A DNA stretch of 64,000 bases from Acanthornis magna (taxonomy: Eukaryota; Chordata; Aves; Passeriformes; Acanthizidae), in assembly GCA_036785705.1 (NCBI GenBank), contig JAWUZG010000005.1, positions 3,896,501 through 3,960,500 on the forward strand, given 5' to 3'. Position numbers and translations under genes: made by a program. The notes under the pieces were generated by a model. It was not told the DNA's origin. It was given only the letters and a program-made list of their open reading frames with translations, and ran no database searches. Positions 50,580-63,600 of the stretch are shown one piece after another (within the stretch, counting starts at the first letter, position 1; each line of letters starts with the position of its first letter).

Positions 50580-53500
50580 TGAGGGAGCTTCGTGAGGGGG
50601 CCTGGTTTGGGCAGGAAAAGGGAGCTGTTACCTGGGCAGGAGAAACTGCTGGTTTTTGTGAGCTGGAGAGCTGTGTATGCTCATGCTTTCTGAGGTTTGT
50701 GGGGCTTAATTTAATATTCTGGCTCTTTGAAAGTGCTGGGGTTGGGTGGGGTTTTTGTATTTGGGGGGTTTTTTGTTGGTTTTTTTTGCTATCGGGTTCG
50801 ATCTGTTAAAATATTTAAATTAGGAACAATGTGTATGAAAAACTTGCTTTCTCCTGCTATACCCCTGAAAATGGAGGTATTTATGTAAGGTGGAACTGTT
50901 TGTTTGTGGAATTTTGGCTTTTTTTCCCCCAGCTGTTGATAATGGAGGTCTGAGGGGAAGAGGTGTTTGCAATGTGAGGTAAAAAAAGTCCCTCTTGCTT
51001 GAGTGAAGGTGGAAATGCTGTGGCACAAAACCCAGCTGTTCTTGCTGTTCTTAGGTCTCATCTGAAGGGCTTTTTTCCTGCATGGTAACCATCAACACAA
51101 TTTGCAGTGGCTTATCTTGCTATGAAAAATAAAAATGACCCATTTGAATCTTCCTGTGGCTTGTATCTTCTGCTCTGCAAAAGCACTTGGCAGGGGCAGC
51201 GGCAGTTAACAAGCTCAGCTGGGAATGATGGTGGGGATGAGTCCTTAGAGGGAGGGTTTGGATTGTGTTAATGGCATCTTTGCCATGTGTATTAAATATT
51301 TCTAAAACATTTATCAAGTTTAAATATAAATGGCAAGTGAAAATATGCGAGAGCTTGTTAATGTTTTCTTCCCCTGTATGTCTTGCTTATGAAATTGACC
51401 ATTACTGGCTTCTGTTTGCATTCATTTTTAATACGAAAATCATTTACTAGTCGGAAAATTAATAATAGCTTTTGTGAAGCTGTTTAAATGAACAGAGCAT
51501 ATGTTTAATGGTTTGTGGGGATTCAAGTCGGAGCAGCTAAAGCTTTGGTACAGAATCAGTGCTATGTGGTTTTGTATTGAAAGCCCATTTTAAGACACCT
51601 ACCAAAGCTAATATGCTACAAAAAGAAATTGTTAAGTGCATGGCTACATACCACATGAGTTTTTAAACCTATAAAATGGGGTTTTTTAATAATAAATTGG
51701 AGTTTCTTTATTTAAAAAAACCCAAAACTCTTACCACAGTATTAATCACCGTTAATGTTTGAATCTTCTCCTATGCTGCAGAACCTGCAAATTTGAGCTA
51801 CTTCTATATTAAAAAATAAACTACAAAAAAAACCAACCAAAAGTCAGAGGTGTTAAAATATACTCCTAGTACCTTTTGGTAGCTTAAGATCTGTGGTTCT
51901 GGTTTTTTCCTATCCTTTCCTTTCTGTTGAGAGTTACTGTAGAGCTTCTTTTTTGTCATTTTTCTTCACATCTACTGTCTTTTTGTATTCCCTGGAGGAA
52001 AAGCCAAATGCCAAGCGGATACATAATTACAAATACACCTCCAGTGTTCCATTAAGACTGTATTTTATTAAAAAAAAAATCTCAAAATCCCCAGACTATC
52101 ACAGCTAATGATGTTTGACGCCAGCTGATTGAAATTATGACTAACAGAATAATAGCTGTTACATGTGCTTACTTAGGTTGTCATCTCACAGAATCGTGTC
52201 TGAGAGATGCATTTAACTCTGACCACAGAGATTCAGTTCCTTGGAGATCAATTTTCTATGGTAGTCTCATGATATTTTGGGGGGAAAAAAATATTTGGAA
52301 CAACAATCTTTTAAGATTAATTGCCCCGTATCTAACTATTGATTACTAGTAGGTTGAAAAAATAGTTTCATTTTTGTCTCGATGACCTCTTACAGCAGAG
52401 AACCAGGGTGAGCTCACAAGGACCCACCATTGCATAGGCACCACTTAGAGGGATAAAAGAACATTTTAATGAATGGTCGAGATGGCTTAAAGTGGTTGTT
52501 GCTGAAGAGTAATTCCAAAGTTTGAATTTATTCTGTTTGGCAGGAGGCAAGAAACAGTCAAAATGGACAATGCAAAGCACTGAAGGTCAGAGGAGAGCAT
52601 TTTGCTATATCAGCATCCTTTGATGCTTTAATGAGCATTTTTTGATTATTCATCCAATTATATAATACCTTAAGCTGATTTTACTTGCAAATATATTGCC
52701 CATTCCTGAGTCAAATGTGCCAGAGGACTCTGCAGTTTTTCATTTCCCCAATATTTCATGACTTTTAGTGAAGTCATTATAATAGTGGCCTTTACTTTTT
52801 ACAATAAATCCCAGGCATCAATTATATACTTAGAAGTATGAGATGTTATTTGTGACTTTGGAGAAGATAATATGGGCATATTTTTTCCCCCAAAAAGAAC
52901 TTTTTGTGCAGTTATGAATAGTGACTTTCTGGGACTGAGTTAATAAAGTCCTTGAATTTGTGCTGGGTCAGAATGTGCTCTGGTGTTGCCCATTTCTTAC
53001 ACAAGAGATTTAAGGGGTACAAGAGGCTTTGCTTCCATACCCCTGACTTTGCTGGAAGTGAAGCCCAGCATTTCCCAAAAGGAAATTGGGTTCTTAGCTC
53101 ACCCTAATTTCCTCTGCTGCCTCCCACCCCAGGCTGGAGGACTTTACTTGCTTCACCCAGTGCAAAATGCAGGGCGTTGAGCACCCACTTCAGCAGCAGC
53201 AAAGCCCCTGGCACTTGATCCCAGGAACAGACCCCTGTGAGGGGAGGCTAAAATGTGCTGCTTTTAGCTGATGCTGCTCTGATTTAGCTCTATCTGGCAG
53301 CTGAAGTTTAGCCATCTCCAGGCTCTTCCTCACAAATTAATTCTGGGCTATTATCCTCATTGGGACTTTTTTTTCTTTCTTTCTCGTTTAAAATCCAGAC
53401 TGATGACCTTGGCTAACATTGTTTTTTAGGTTAGAAAAATCCTAAGCAGCTGATGATGTAATTGTGTTAATTGTGGGCAGCTGCTTTGTGCCCAGCCAGT

Positions 53501-56500
53501 GAGAGGATTGTACTGAAGCCCTTTACCTGCAGCCCAAACAAGTCAGTGATTAAAAGGCGCAATCCTTGGAATTAGCCTTTCTGCTCCCTGGGATTGCTGT
53601 TTCTGTGGTATATGCTGAGATGCAGCAGGCCAGGCCCTTCAGCATCAATCACACCAGTGACTCGAGACATGGACCTGCAAAAATCTGCATAATCTTTCTA
53701 GAGCTGTTACTGCCGTGTTGGCTTTCTCTGATGGAAGGCCAATAGTTCTGCTTCCCCTCAGAAATTATTATCAGATAGAAGGAATAAATCGCAAGAGAAA
53801 TTCTTGCATCAAAGCTGCTGAAGCCAGCTGTTATGGGAATTTCAGGGAATATCTGTTCCTGTGGCCTTGCTGCAAAAGCTGCTTGATCCAAATGCAATGG
53901 CAGTTGGGAAAGACAAGTACAGAATCATTAGCTCAGATTTTTAGCTGTTTGACTGGTTAATTTTCTAGTAGGCATTACCCTTTTCCAGCAGACTGATGTA
54001 GCCTTTGTTTTTCCATGTGTGACAATTCATTTTAAGATCCTCAAGGACCCCTAGCTCCTAGACTGCAGTGTGCTGCTGACGGGAGCTGCAGCATCTCTTA
54101 CCCCAGGAGCAGGAATTGTGCATGCAGAGCAAGTACCTTTATAAATGAGAAAGTCCTGCCAACTTGAGCTATCCGTGGGACTTAATAGATGTTCCCAAAA
54201 CAAAGCAGATGTCTTGGGCCTTGCACAGAATTGTGCCATTGTTAATAACAGTCTTGGTCTCTCTAAAGACCTTCTTGTAACCCTGCAGGGCAAACCTGAA
54301 ACTACCAGTCCTTTGTATGGTTTGTTTTCCATCACTGGGCTCTGAGGCTGCAGCCAACAGTTTTCAAGAGTGCACCCTGCCAATGTTTTCCAATTACATG
54401 TGGTTCCAATACAGACTTCCATGTATTGTATTAAAAAAACCTGTCATATCCCTGAAATCTCCAAACCAGAGTAGTTAAGTGTTTCGTAATGAGGGCTAAG
54501 AACGTTTTTCTGTGGTATAAATCATATTCCTGCATTTCAGTGTGTTTCATGTTGGGGAGTTTGTATGCCACTGATGTTTACTTTTGTCCCATTCCCCATC
54601 AAGTAAGAGCAGCTACAGTCTTGTAACATCCTCTCTGTCATCTTTAGCTGGTAGCACACTTTGCAGTATAGAGAATTTCTTGTTTAAGAGCTTAAAAACA
54701 ATTATTTGGGTGAGTAGTATTGATCTGAGGATTGTGTTCAAAGTACAAGTGTGTGTAAACTAGTGGATTTAGAGATAGCAGTTGGTACATAGCTTTAAGT
54801 AATTCACTTCAAAATGGTGCTCAAGTGTTATTGTGGATTCTGCTGAGTGTTTTATGTCATGTTTGGAGATCTGTATTCTCAGAAGAGTTGCACGGCATGG
54901 TTTACGTAGAATCAAATTATATCCACTTTGATGGTGGAAACTGCCAGCAATGAGAGTGACCCCTTTCCTCCAGCTGGTATTAAAAATGTTCTTTGATATG
55001 ATGGGAATTACTCAAATACTGTGATTTTTATAAGAGCTTGAAAATAGGTGAGATGTTCTGCTGCTGTGTGGGAGGAAATATATTATTTAACATAAGAAAC
55101 TATGCCTGGCACATTAAAGAGGGTTGGTTGGCTTGAACACATTTGAATTCTTTATCATGACAGTTTGTGCTGCTAATGAGGTGCTATTGGGAGTGAAAGC
55201 CATTTTGCAGACCTGCTTCCTCAGCCATTTTGCATGGTAATGAATCCCCCTCAAGCTTGGGGCCATAGGATTTGCTTTTCCCTCCCTCCCGTTGAAGGGG
55301 ACCCCTCTCTCCACTCCGGCAGAAGCCGCAATTAGAGCTTTGCTGGAAGGGCCTCTGCTCTCCTGTACGTGCACCTCGTGGGTGTGGAGTGGGAAGAAAG
55401 CCACTGTGTGAGCAAAATGCACACACTTCCCTTCTAAAGTTGCTCAGAACAGAGTTTTTCAGGGCCTTAAAGAATTTTGTCCATTTATTTCAATTATTAT
55501 GAATTATATATCATGCATTATAAACTGTACTAAGCCATGTTTTCTCCCAAACCTGTGCTAGTTCCAGCTTTTACTCTCTTATGGTCCATCCAGGTTCATA
55601 ACCAAATAGGCCATTTCCCTTCTGAGTAATGCCTTCCCTTCCCATGTGTTTCCCTGAGGGCTGCATAATACAACATACACACTGTGGTCCTAAAAGAAAA
55701 GCATTTCTCCCCTTGCCTCCAGTCAGAACAGGAGACATTTAATCACCTGTCAAGCTTGTCTGATGGGCTGGCACATTTAAACCTGAAATCAAAATGGAGT
55801 TCGGTGTTTGGTTTTTTGATTTCCTTTTTCCCCTACACTAACAAACCTCAGGCAGGGAGCTGTGACAGCTCTGCTTAGCACCAGCATGAGCAGCTCTCTT
55901 GGATGTGAAAGGACAAGATCTCTGCTGTTGGATTACAGCAGCACCATCACAGTGATCTATATTGCTCATTATCTACTTTAATATTCCCTCGGAGTGCGCC
56001 AGACGTGATGGATTTTATCATCAGCTGGTATCTTTGATTCAGCTGCATTTATTTCACCGGGGCTCTACAGATGTTTGCAAACCAATACCTGGCCTTAGAT
56101 GTTAAACAAACAAAAATATGTCTTCTGATCAAATGTGCTGCTGAGGTATCTAATTTTTTGTACTTCCTATTTCCAGTTTTAATTGCTTTTTTTCCCTTAC
56201 AAACTCTCATTCTCTCCCCTTCTGCTTTTCTACAGAAAGCAGGGGCTTTATTTTTATTTTTTAACAGCTGCTATCACAATGCCTCTGAAAAAATGAATTG
56301 ATTAAAAGCGTTTTTAAGAGTGGCTGTTTTCCACTAAACAGGAAGCAGATTGAACAACATACAAGTATTCTTCATAAAAATCGTTCAGCTGAAGTTAATG
56401 AATGTGAGCATGGGGGGGATCAATCAACCACGTATGGGAAATGATACAGAAACACATCATGCCAAGAGCTCACCACAGCTTCAGCTCAGATGGCTGAACA

Positions 56501-57308
56501 AAGTCAAGCCATAATTTAGCCCCCAAATCTTATCAGCTGCTGGTAGAGATAAATCTGTGCTTGAGTGGAGTGTGGTTTACAGCCAAAAATATGGGTTTAA
56601 GGTGGGTTGCAGGGAGGCTCCAAAAAAGCCCCCACAAACCTTCAGCTTTTCTGGAGAAATTTTGTCAATGCAATACCAGGATCTGTTGAGATGGAAACCT
56701 GAAGCTTTTGAGGGCTGGTTGGTTAGTTTTCTCTCGCTAGAAATATCTTCAAATGTTCCTTAAATCATAAAAAAATGTAATGCAATGCAATTTTCCATGG
56801 AAAAATTTTAACCCAGTTTTCCATGGAGTGAATGAGACTGTCCTTACCTAGCAGAGACCTGCTTGCCCCTGACTGAATGGTATTTGACTTCTGCTTTCTA
56901 AAATGAAATGCCATGTTTGGGTGGGTGTTGGTGGGATTTGGGGTGGTTAGTTTTTTTTTGGGGGGGGAGTTCTGTGGTGGTGGTAAAAAATCCTCTGATA
57001 TGCTTTGTGACTTGTTTTTACAATCCTGCCATTCACATTCTGTCCACATAGCTCTGGATTGGAATGAGTATGTGTCCCTCGGTAACAGCAATCAGGGAAA
57101 TTTTTATTCCTGTCTGCAAGTCACTTCATTCAGAAGTGCTTTTTAATTGCAGGGGGCTTCCACTAAATGGAAGATAGCTGGGATTAATTTCTGTGTGGAG
57201 CAGCTCATCATGTTTAATATTCGACCTTGCCTGCCATTGAGCTGCCAGAACCATCAGGGAGAAACATGAAGTCTGGCCAGAGCAGCTGAGCTTATCCTGG
57301 CGGCCACT
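50580..57308. other. AT-rich non-coding stretch, no gene recognised
   Basis: GC content drops back within about 150 bp of the array. The stretch contains ordinary A and T runs and a TTTTCCATGGAAAA palindrome (56791-56804) with a half copy 26 bp on. There is a T9-G8 run near 56949-56967. No open frame has a recognisable domain. Confidence 0.55.
56791..56804. repeat. 14-bp palindrome with adjacent direct half copy
   Basis: TTTTCCATGGAAAA is a perfect palindrome, and TTTTCCATGGA recurs at 56817-56827. The function is unknown. Confidence 0.6.
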
Positions 57309-57366
57309 GGGGGAAAAAACCCCCCAAACTAACAAAATCCCAAAATTGATTGGGGGGGGGGGGGGG
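57309..57366. repeat. G5-A6-C6 hairpin and G15 run
   Basis: Five G, six A and six C stand in direct succession at 57309-57325. They are followed, after about 26 bp, by 15 uninterrupted G at 57352-57366. The C run could pair with either G run. Such runs are also prone to sequencing and assembly error, so the exact length is uncertain. Confidence 0.75.
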
Positions 57367-58445
57367 CGTGTGCTGTAGGAGGGTTGCCATCTTAACAGCA
57401 TCCTCCTCAAAAGCAGAGATGAAATTTCTGTCTGTGGCACAAGGGCAGTGCAGGGAGTAATAATATTGTGAAGCCATGGCTGATTTTATTCCTAATTGAG
57501 GAACAGCAGAACTACTGTAATTTTCCCTAGTCCTGGTTGCCTTAGGCCAGAGGGGTAGAGCAGCTACTTGTTTCCATGGAGATGCATTTTTAGCAGGAGA
57601 ACTTGGCCTCGTGTGTCTCTGAGACAGCAAAGAGCTGATTTCCGTCATCACTCTTGGAAGGACATCTTGGGTGAAGGGATGGCTTTCATCCTAAAGCTTG
57701 AGGGGAGGGCTGGGATGTTAAAGAAGGTCATCAGCAGGTTGGGATTTTACAGCTCAACTCCCAGAAGTCATAAACCCCCCTTCACATCTGGAGATGCTAA
57801 AAATCTGAGCATGGATCTCCATAACAGTCCCGTGGCTTTGTAGAAGGGGAAATGCAGCAGATGAGGAGAGTAATGGAAGTGTCTTCTTGTTGTGGGATTT
57901 TTGGGAATGTGTAGACTTGGAATCAAGGCCCTTTGCCTTGAAGGAAGAGAAGGGAGACAGGAGCATAAAGGGCCCGGTGGATTGTACTGACTTACCTTAA
58001 ACACATTGTTGATCTTAAGGTTTTCTTAAAATTCCTGGTCCTTGCCTCTTATGAAACTAATGGGGCAATCTGGGCTTGGAAAATCCTTTGAAACAAAAGC
58101 GACAAGATTTCCCATTGGCTTCAGCGGGAAATATCTGTGGCTCTGCTCTTGCAGCAGATAAGAGACTTCTGGATGTGTGATGACATTATCAATGAAAATT
58201 GAGAAGCTGCTCCCATGGAAATTGATTTCTTTCTGTTGGCATTGGTGAAAGTAAGATCAGGCTCACAAAGGTAAAAAATTTCCCTTCTGTTTGCAAAATG
58301 AAATGAAGATCAAAGCCAAAATTTGGATAGAGCTTTCAAAGGAATGGCATTCTAGATACCTATTGATGATCCATGCAAAACTTGTAGAACTGATCTAGTC
58401 CAGGTTTTCCCCCATTTTCGCTCCCTGCCCTGATCCCCAAGATTT

Positions 58446-58539
58446 GTGTAAGAGAAGGGGGAAAATTCAAGTTGATTTTTGGAGGGAATTTGGTGTAAGA
58501 GAAGGGGGAAAATTCAAGTTGATTTTTGGAGGGAATTTG
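58446..58539 (+). repeat. Exact 47-bp tandem duplication
   Basis: The segment beginning GTGTAAGAGAAGGGGGAAAA at 58446 is repeated without a mismatch from 58493 to 58539. Identity between the copies implies a recent event, polymorphism, or an assembly artefact. The period is not a multiple of three, so any reading frame through it would be shifted. Confidence 0.95.
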
Positions 58540-59787
58540 GAGCAAGGTTTGGAAGCATCTTATACTCGGTGATCTTTTCCGTTGGCAGCAGCTGCTTCCC
58601 TCTTGCCTATGTATTTCCAGCTCATTTGGCTTGTGGCAGAAACTCTGTGTGAGAATTTTCAGTTGAAATGGCCTCAACGGGGAGAACAGCAAATGCAGAC
58701 AAATCCAGTACAGCACTTTATCCTTCCCTGTGTCAAATACCAGCACAGGTATCCAGGCAGGATTCTCCCAAAATGGAGCAGCTCTTTGGTGCATGGTATT
58801 CAGGTTTGCCACTTCAGGTTAAAACCAAACAAAAAGAGATCTCTGCGAGATCCACTGAATTTCTCAATACTTATTTCCCATCCTGTACTAATTTCTGTGG
58901 CCACATTTGTGTTGCCTCAAACAAAAGTTCCATTTCAATCATCTTGCAGCCCCCAAGTAACTTTGAAAATTCTTAGGTAGCATCTTTTTAAGGCAATTAG
59001 AGCGAGGATGAGCATTTTACAGCGCTTCAGACTCTGCCCAATGTCATCTTTTTTCCAGTAATAAGGCCAACATGCTTTCAAGGACTACCCTTCCAAATAT
59101 CCCATTTTTTAGACGAATTGCCCACAGAGAAACCATTCTTCATCTTTAATTATTTAGGAGAGAGACTGCCACCAGCAGGAGCCCAAGCACAGACTCCCCA
59201 AATGACAGCAGTTGCTGAGGCCAAATCTGCTGGGGTTTGTTCACAGCAAACAAGGCCTGAACGCTCCCAATTACAGATGTGTCCCAGGGTGTGCAGAACA
59301 GCTTTTAATGGGATGGGATCCCTCCTGCCTCAGCAACGAAGCTGCTTCTCTTAGCAGGATGAAGAAAGCTGCTCTTGGAATAAGGTCTAATTACAATTTT
59401 TCAGGTGCAAGAAGAGTTAATTCTTGCTAGCTCCCTTGCCTTCTTAACTTCCAGATAAATTTCTTGTTTTCTTCTTTGCAAATTCTCAGATTCCAATGGG
59501 GTCAGAAATTGGCGGCTGTGGTTTATAAGGCTGTAGAGCTGCAGTGAGTTCAGGAGATGCTCAGTCATGGCTTCTGTGGTGATTACAGACCCCAGGAAAA
59601 GGAGAGGGTTTTCCGACAAATCATAGCAGAGTTTGTATTTGGAAAACATTCCAGATGTTTGTGATAAACACCTCATATAAATTATGAGAAAGTTCCAAAC
59701 TGAAGGGGAAGAGTGTGGGTTGGAAGGTTGTGGTACAAACCAGGATCTAGTTGCTGCAGGGTTAATAGTGTCAGGATGATATTTGAA

Positions 59788-59799
59788 TTAGCTAGCTAA
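59788..59799. repeat. 12-bp palindrome in homeodomain-like AT-rich cluster
   Basis: TTAGCTAGCTAA is a perfect palindrome. About 90 bp further, TGACATT and AATGTCA flank a central T at 59884-59898, another perfect palindrome. The intervening sequence is rich in TTAAT and ATTAA cores. A conserved enhancer is possible but cannot be shown from one sequence. Confidence 0.4.
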
Positions 59800-60485
59800 C
59801 TATTTAATTCATCTGCATGTTAAATGTCTGATTTTTATGTTAATTGGACATATTTTTGGCAAGGGAAAAATAACATCTGACAGTGACATTTAATGTCATT
59901 TGAATCTGGCTAATGTCGAAGCAGTAATTTCTGTTCTGGTGTTAGGACAGGATGAAAACAGACGTGTTCAGTGCTTTGGTAGCAATTCCCACATCCCACA
60001 ACTGGAGGACAGAACCCACCCTGCCTTGTCTGGCTGCGCTGTGCCACCACTGTCCTTTCATTCTCTTCTAATGATGAAAATACAAGGACACACTTTCTCC
60101 TCCTCTTCTCTCTGCCCTCCATTGTGCTCTCTTGTCAGCTAGAACAGAAGGAGTTGAAAACAGGAGCTGTGTAATTTGCCAAACCCCATAACTTAATGAC
60201 TCTGTTCTATCTGGGTTACTAGGCTCGCCTTTTACATCACAGTATTTTAAAGCAGTTCCTCCTTGCTAAAATTTTTAACTTGGTGGAGAACTGGGGGAAA
60301 AGAGCTCCTTCCTATTAAAAATTAAATGGCAACAAACCAAAAACACATTTCTTTTTCTACCGTTTTTATAAGAAGGAAATAGCACAAGATGGTGTTTGCA
60401 GGGAAAGATCAGTCGATCTGAGAGCCTTGAGACACACAAATGATGGATGCTTGGGTTCAGCAAGGCACTTACACACGTGACTAAC

Positions 60486-60677
60486 CTTAAACACCCTGGA
60501 CAAAATCATTACTGCCCAGAAGTCTGCATAATTGAACTCTGATTCCTCCAGCACAGGCTGTGGATCATCCATTGCATACCCTGGTGTTCCTTGCCAAGCA
60601 GCAGCGTAAATGTATCCCATTGGAAGGTGTTATTTGTGTTGTAAATTGGTGTGTGCATGGAGAGATTTATCTCTGAG
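60486..60677 (-). other. Candidate minus-strand exon, unrecognised
   Basis: Read on the minus strand, a pyrimidine-rich tract ending TTTCTCTCTTCCAACAG gives a strong acceptor. The 192-bp segment ends TTTAAG followed by GTTAGT, a good donor. From an ATG at 60620 a frame runs 45 codons exactly to the donor in phase 0. It includes stretches such as DDPQPVLEESEFNYADFWAV, which look protein-like, with mixed acidic, aromatic and hydrophobic residues. I do not recognise the family. In the same frame there is a stop at about 60630-60632, so the frame is not open across the whole exon. The segment would have to be a first coding exon with a 5' untranslated part, a frameshifted remnant, or chance. A second frame is open from the acceptor to a stop at 60509. 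No partner exon was found. Confidence 0.2.
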
Positions 60678-63600
60678 CTGTTGGAAGAGAGAAATTCTTG
60701 CAGTTCGTGATATCTTAGAAGCTTGCAAATATTGCTCAGCAAACAGTAGATCCGAGACTGTGGGGCCGTAAATGAGCTTTGTTTCATTGATTTCCATGGC
60801 TCTGTGCCAGTTTGCTGAAGGGCAAGATAAACTTTGGAATTTTCCCCTGTCCCTTTGCTGCTTGTTGTTCCTAAAAGCTGCTCAGAGCAATGTGTGGCTG
60901 TTTCTGTCCCATGAGCTGCTGACAGCAGAGCCCCCAGCCCAGACCTGAGTAAGAGGGTGCCAGGGGTGTCCAAGGCAGGGTCCTGGGAGATCTGCACTCT
61001 GCTGCTTCTGTATCAACCAGTGCCACTGACTCAGCCTGCAGTGTCTCAGCCGCAACATCGAGTTGGCCCCAAAATTTCCTTACGTGGCAAACTGGTGCTG
61101 GTTGCAGTGAGGCTCTTAAATGTGTTTGAGATCCAAAGGCGTATGGGGTGTGTCTAAAGCATGCAAATGCCAGCATTCTTTCATTACCTGGGAAAAAGTG
61201 CACCAGAAAGAGGATCCATGAGGTCTTCCCTCTCTGCCAGGTAGAAGTACCTACCACAGCTTGGGAGAATTACAGCCCAGAGCTATTGCTTCTTAACACC
61301 TCATTTGTCTTCCTGGCTATGGGCAATTGGATTGCACTCCCTTAAAGCAGAGCACAGCATTGTCTGCTTCTGTGTAGTGACCTGAAGGACACGTTGAGGA
61401 AGCGGGAGACTCAACACTTCCTCTCTCTGTTTTTGCATCTCCAAAAGTGTGACTTAGAGGCACTATAAATCAATCACCTCTTGCCACCACACTTCAAAGA
61501 GGACACATGAGAGCTGGACTAAGAATACAGGAATTTAATTTCATATTCCAGTGGCAAGGTACTTGCCAGAGCAGTGGCCTGGGTGTGCTTAGGGAGAAGC
61601 CTGTGTTAAAACTGGAATGACAGGAGTGGAGGTGTGTTGATGTTCTATCCAGAAAACCAACCCAAATGTGGGTTGTATTACATACAAAATATGCATAGTT
61701 TGAGACAGTGATTTCAACACCTAAGAAGCTTCATTTTGGAGCCAGCATTTACTGATGAGTTATTGACTGTATCTATAGCTCACTGAACAGAGCCCCAGCT
61801 CAAATAATTTGCTTGCTATTGACAGGAGCTGAGGTTGAAGTAAATTAATTTAGTCAAGCTCATCGATTTTTCACCACTTATGAAGAAGAGGGGTAACACT
61901 ATCTAGGTGCTGCAATCACAAGGCTTTTCTCGAAGGGTCATATTCTACTTCCTCTGATGGTAGTTCAGGGAAGACGGTAACTGTGTGTGAGCCTGCTGCA
62001 TTTTCCCAAAGAGGAGCCAGTTCTGACACTGCACTTAAATTAAAGGTGACGTTTTCCAAAGGCTGTAACAGTTTTGAAAATCAGAGAGATGTTGTCATGG
62101 TAGTTACAGAGATTCCACAATCTCAGCAGAATGAACAGTAAAACACCAGGAGCAGGAATTTTACAGCTTCAAAGGGTATTTGTGTTCTGTCTCCTGTCTG
62201 GAAATACAGTGTAATCAGAACTACAGTGTGGAATTTATCTCAACGTGTCCAAGAGAAACTGTGCTCATAAATTATGACTTGCGAGCCTACAATCCCTTTC
62301 TAGTTAGGACATGCCTCAGGGCTGGGAAAGGTTAGATAAGATACCTGAGGGGATTCAGGGGTCTGGAGGAGAAGGGAAATGCCTGGTGCTTCGCTGAGTG
62401 CCTCTTCCTGAGGGACACTTTGCCTTAATTCCCAGGGATGTCATGTTCCTGTCACTGTCCTCTGTTGAGTGATGCCACCAGACTGAGCCTCCTCCTGCAG
62501 TTCACTCTGATACGCCACATGAAGTGTCTTTGTGCCATGATGGTGAAAGGCACTTTTTTGTGGGAAGCTGAATTCTGTGAGCAGACATCAGTGAATTGGT
62601 TTCCTGTTTTATTTATGCCCCAGTGCTGCAGAGCAGTTGCTCTCAAAAAAGGCCAGCCTCTTTCCCTGTATCCTGAAATCCAGGCATACTATTGTACTGC
62701 TAAAATAGGTGCATTATTTACCTATGGATATCTCAATTACTGCTATCCTTGATTGGGCTTGTTCTTTTCTTTATTGGTCTTCTGAGGGGGATTAAAGATA
62801 GCCAGATATTGAATGGCTCTTACATCAATCAAATGGAGATGTGTTTATGTACAGAATAAATGCAGCTTTGCCCAAGTAATAAATCAGTGGAACTGTGAGT
62901 ATGTGTGTGTGGTTATGCCACAAGTGGGTGAGGGAGCCCTTAGGACTGAGACTGCTAAGCCCAGGTGACTTTGATTGGCATTCATTAATCATAGCCAGTC
63001 AGTTTAATTTCATTGATTAATGAAATTAAACTAATGAATATCATTTATTGAAACCGATTTGAGAGGAAAAAAAGTCGGTAAAAATTATTTACCTCAGTTG
63101 TGTGGACCTTCCTTAAGAAAAAGCAAAAACCATAATATAGAGTAAATAGAAAATGGTCCTGTTAGTTATTTGAGAAATTATCAGAATTGTATCTTGCATC
63201 TGGAATTATTAGAAAGGCTAGTCTGGTGTGTTCTGCATCAGCCCCATCCATATAAAATGTTGAGTACTTTGTGTTGCTTTGTAGGCATTTCTGTAGTGCC
63301 CTGTGTTTTATATTTGTATGACTTCCCATGGCACAGGTTTATGACACACTCATTAGTCTTCATCTGTCACCAAAACAGCTCATTCAGGCAGCATGGCCAT
63401 GCTTTAATCAATGTCATTAATTACTTCCAAAAAGCCTTTTGTGATAAGGGTGATGTAAGCGCAATTACCTCTTATTTAAGTGTGGGAAAGGTGTGATAAC
63501 TGCTCACTGTGTAGCTGGAGTTGAACTGATGGTTATTATGGTGTGCAGTGTAATTGCACTGTAGTTAAAATGCAGGGGTTGCTAATATGAAAAGTACTTC

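Larger units (their letters stand above)
57367..60485. other. Non-coding stretch with a 47-bp duplication
   Basis: The stretch holds the exact tandem duplication at 58446 and palindromes near 59788 and 59884. Open frames up to 150 codons overlap on both strands and show no motif. A lysine- and glutamate-rich minus-strand frame ends at 59401, but its implied splice phase does not fit the candidate exon further along, so it is not called. Confidence 0.5.

Noticed and set aside
50790..50806. tRNA B-box-like GGTTCGATCTG
   Set aside because: Only a partial B-box match, with no A box or cloverleaf stems at the right distance.
58360..58812. 150-codon minus-strand frame with an internal repeated peptide
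   Set aside because: The repetition comes from the 47-bp DNA duplication, whose period is not a multiple of three, and no domain is recognised.
59401..59573. Minus-strand Lys/Glu-rich terminal exon downstream of the 60.5-kb candidate
   Set aside because: An acceptor-like CACAG precedes it, but its phase (needs one base from the previous exon) does not match the phase-0 donor at 60486, and no homology is recognised.
60509..60997. 162-codon minus-strand frame as a gene
   Set aside because: No recognisable domain. It overlaps another open frame, crosses a strong splice acceptor and has an ordinary non-coding look.
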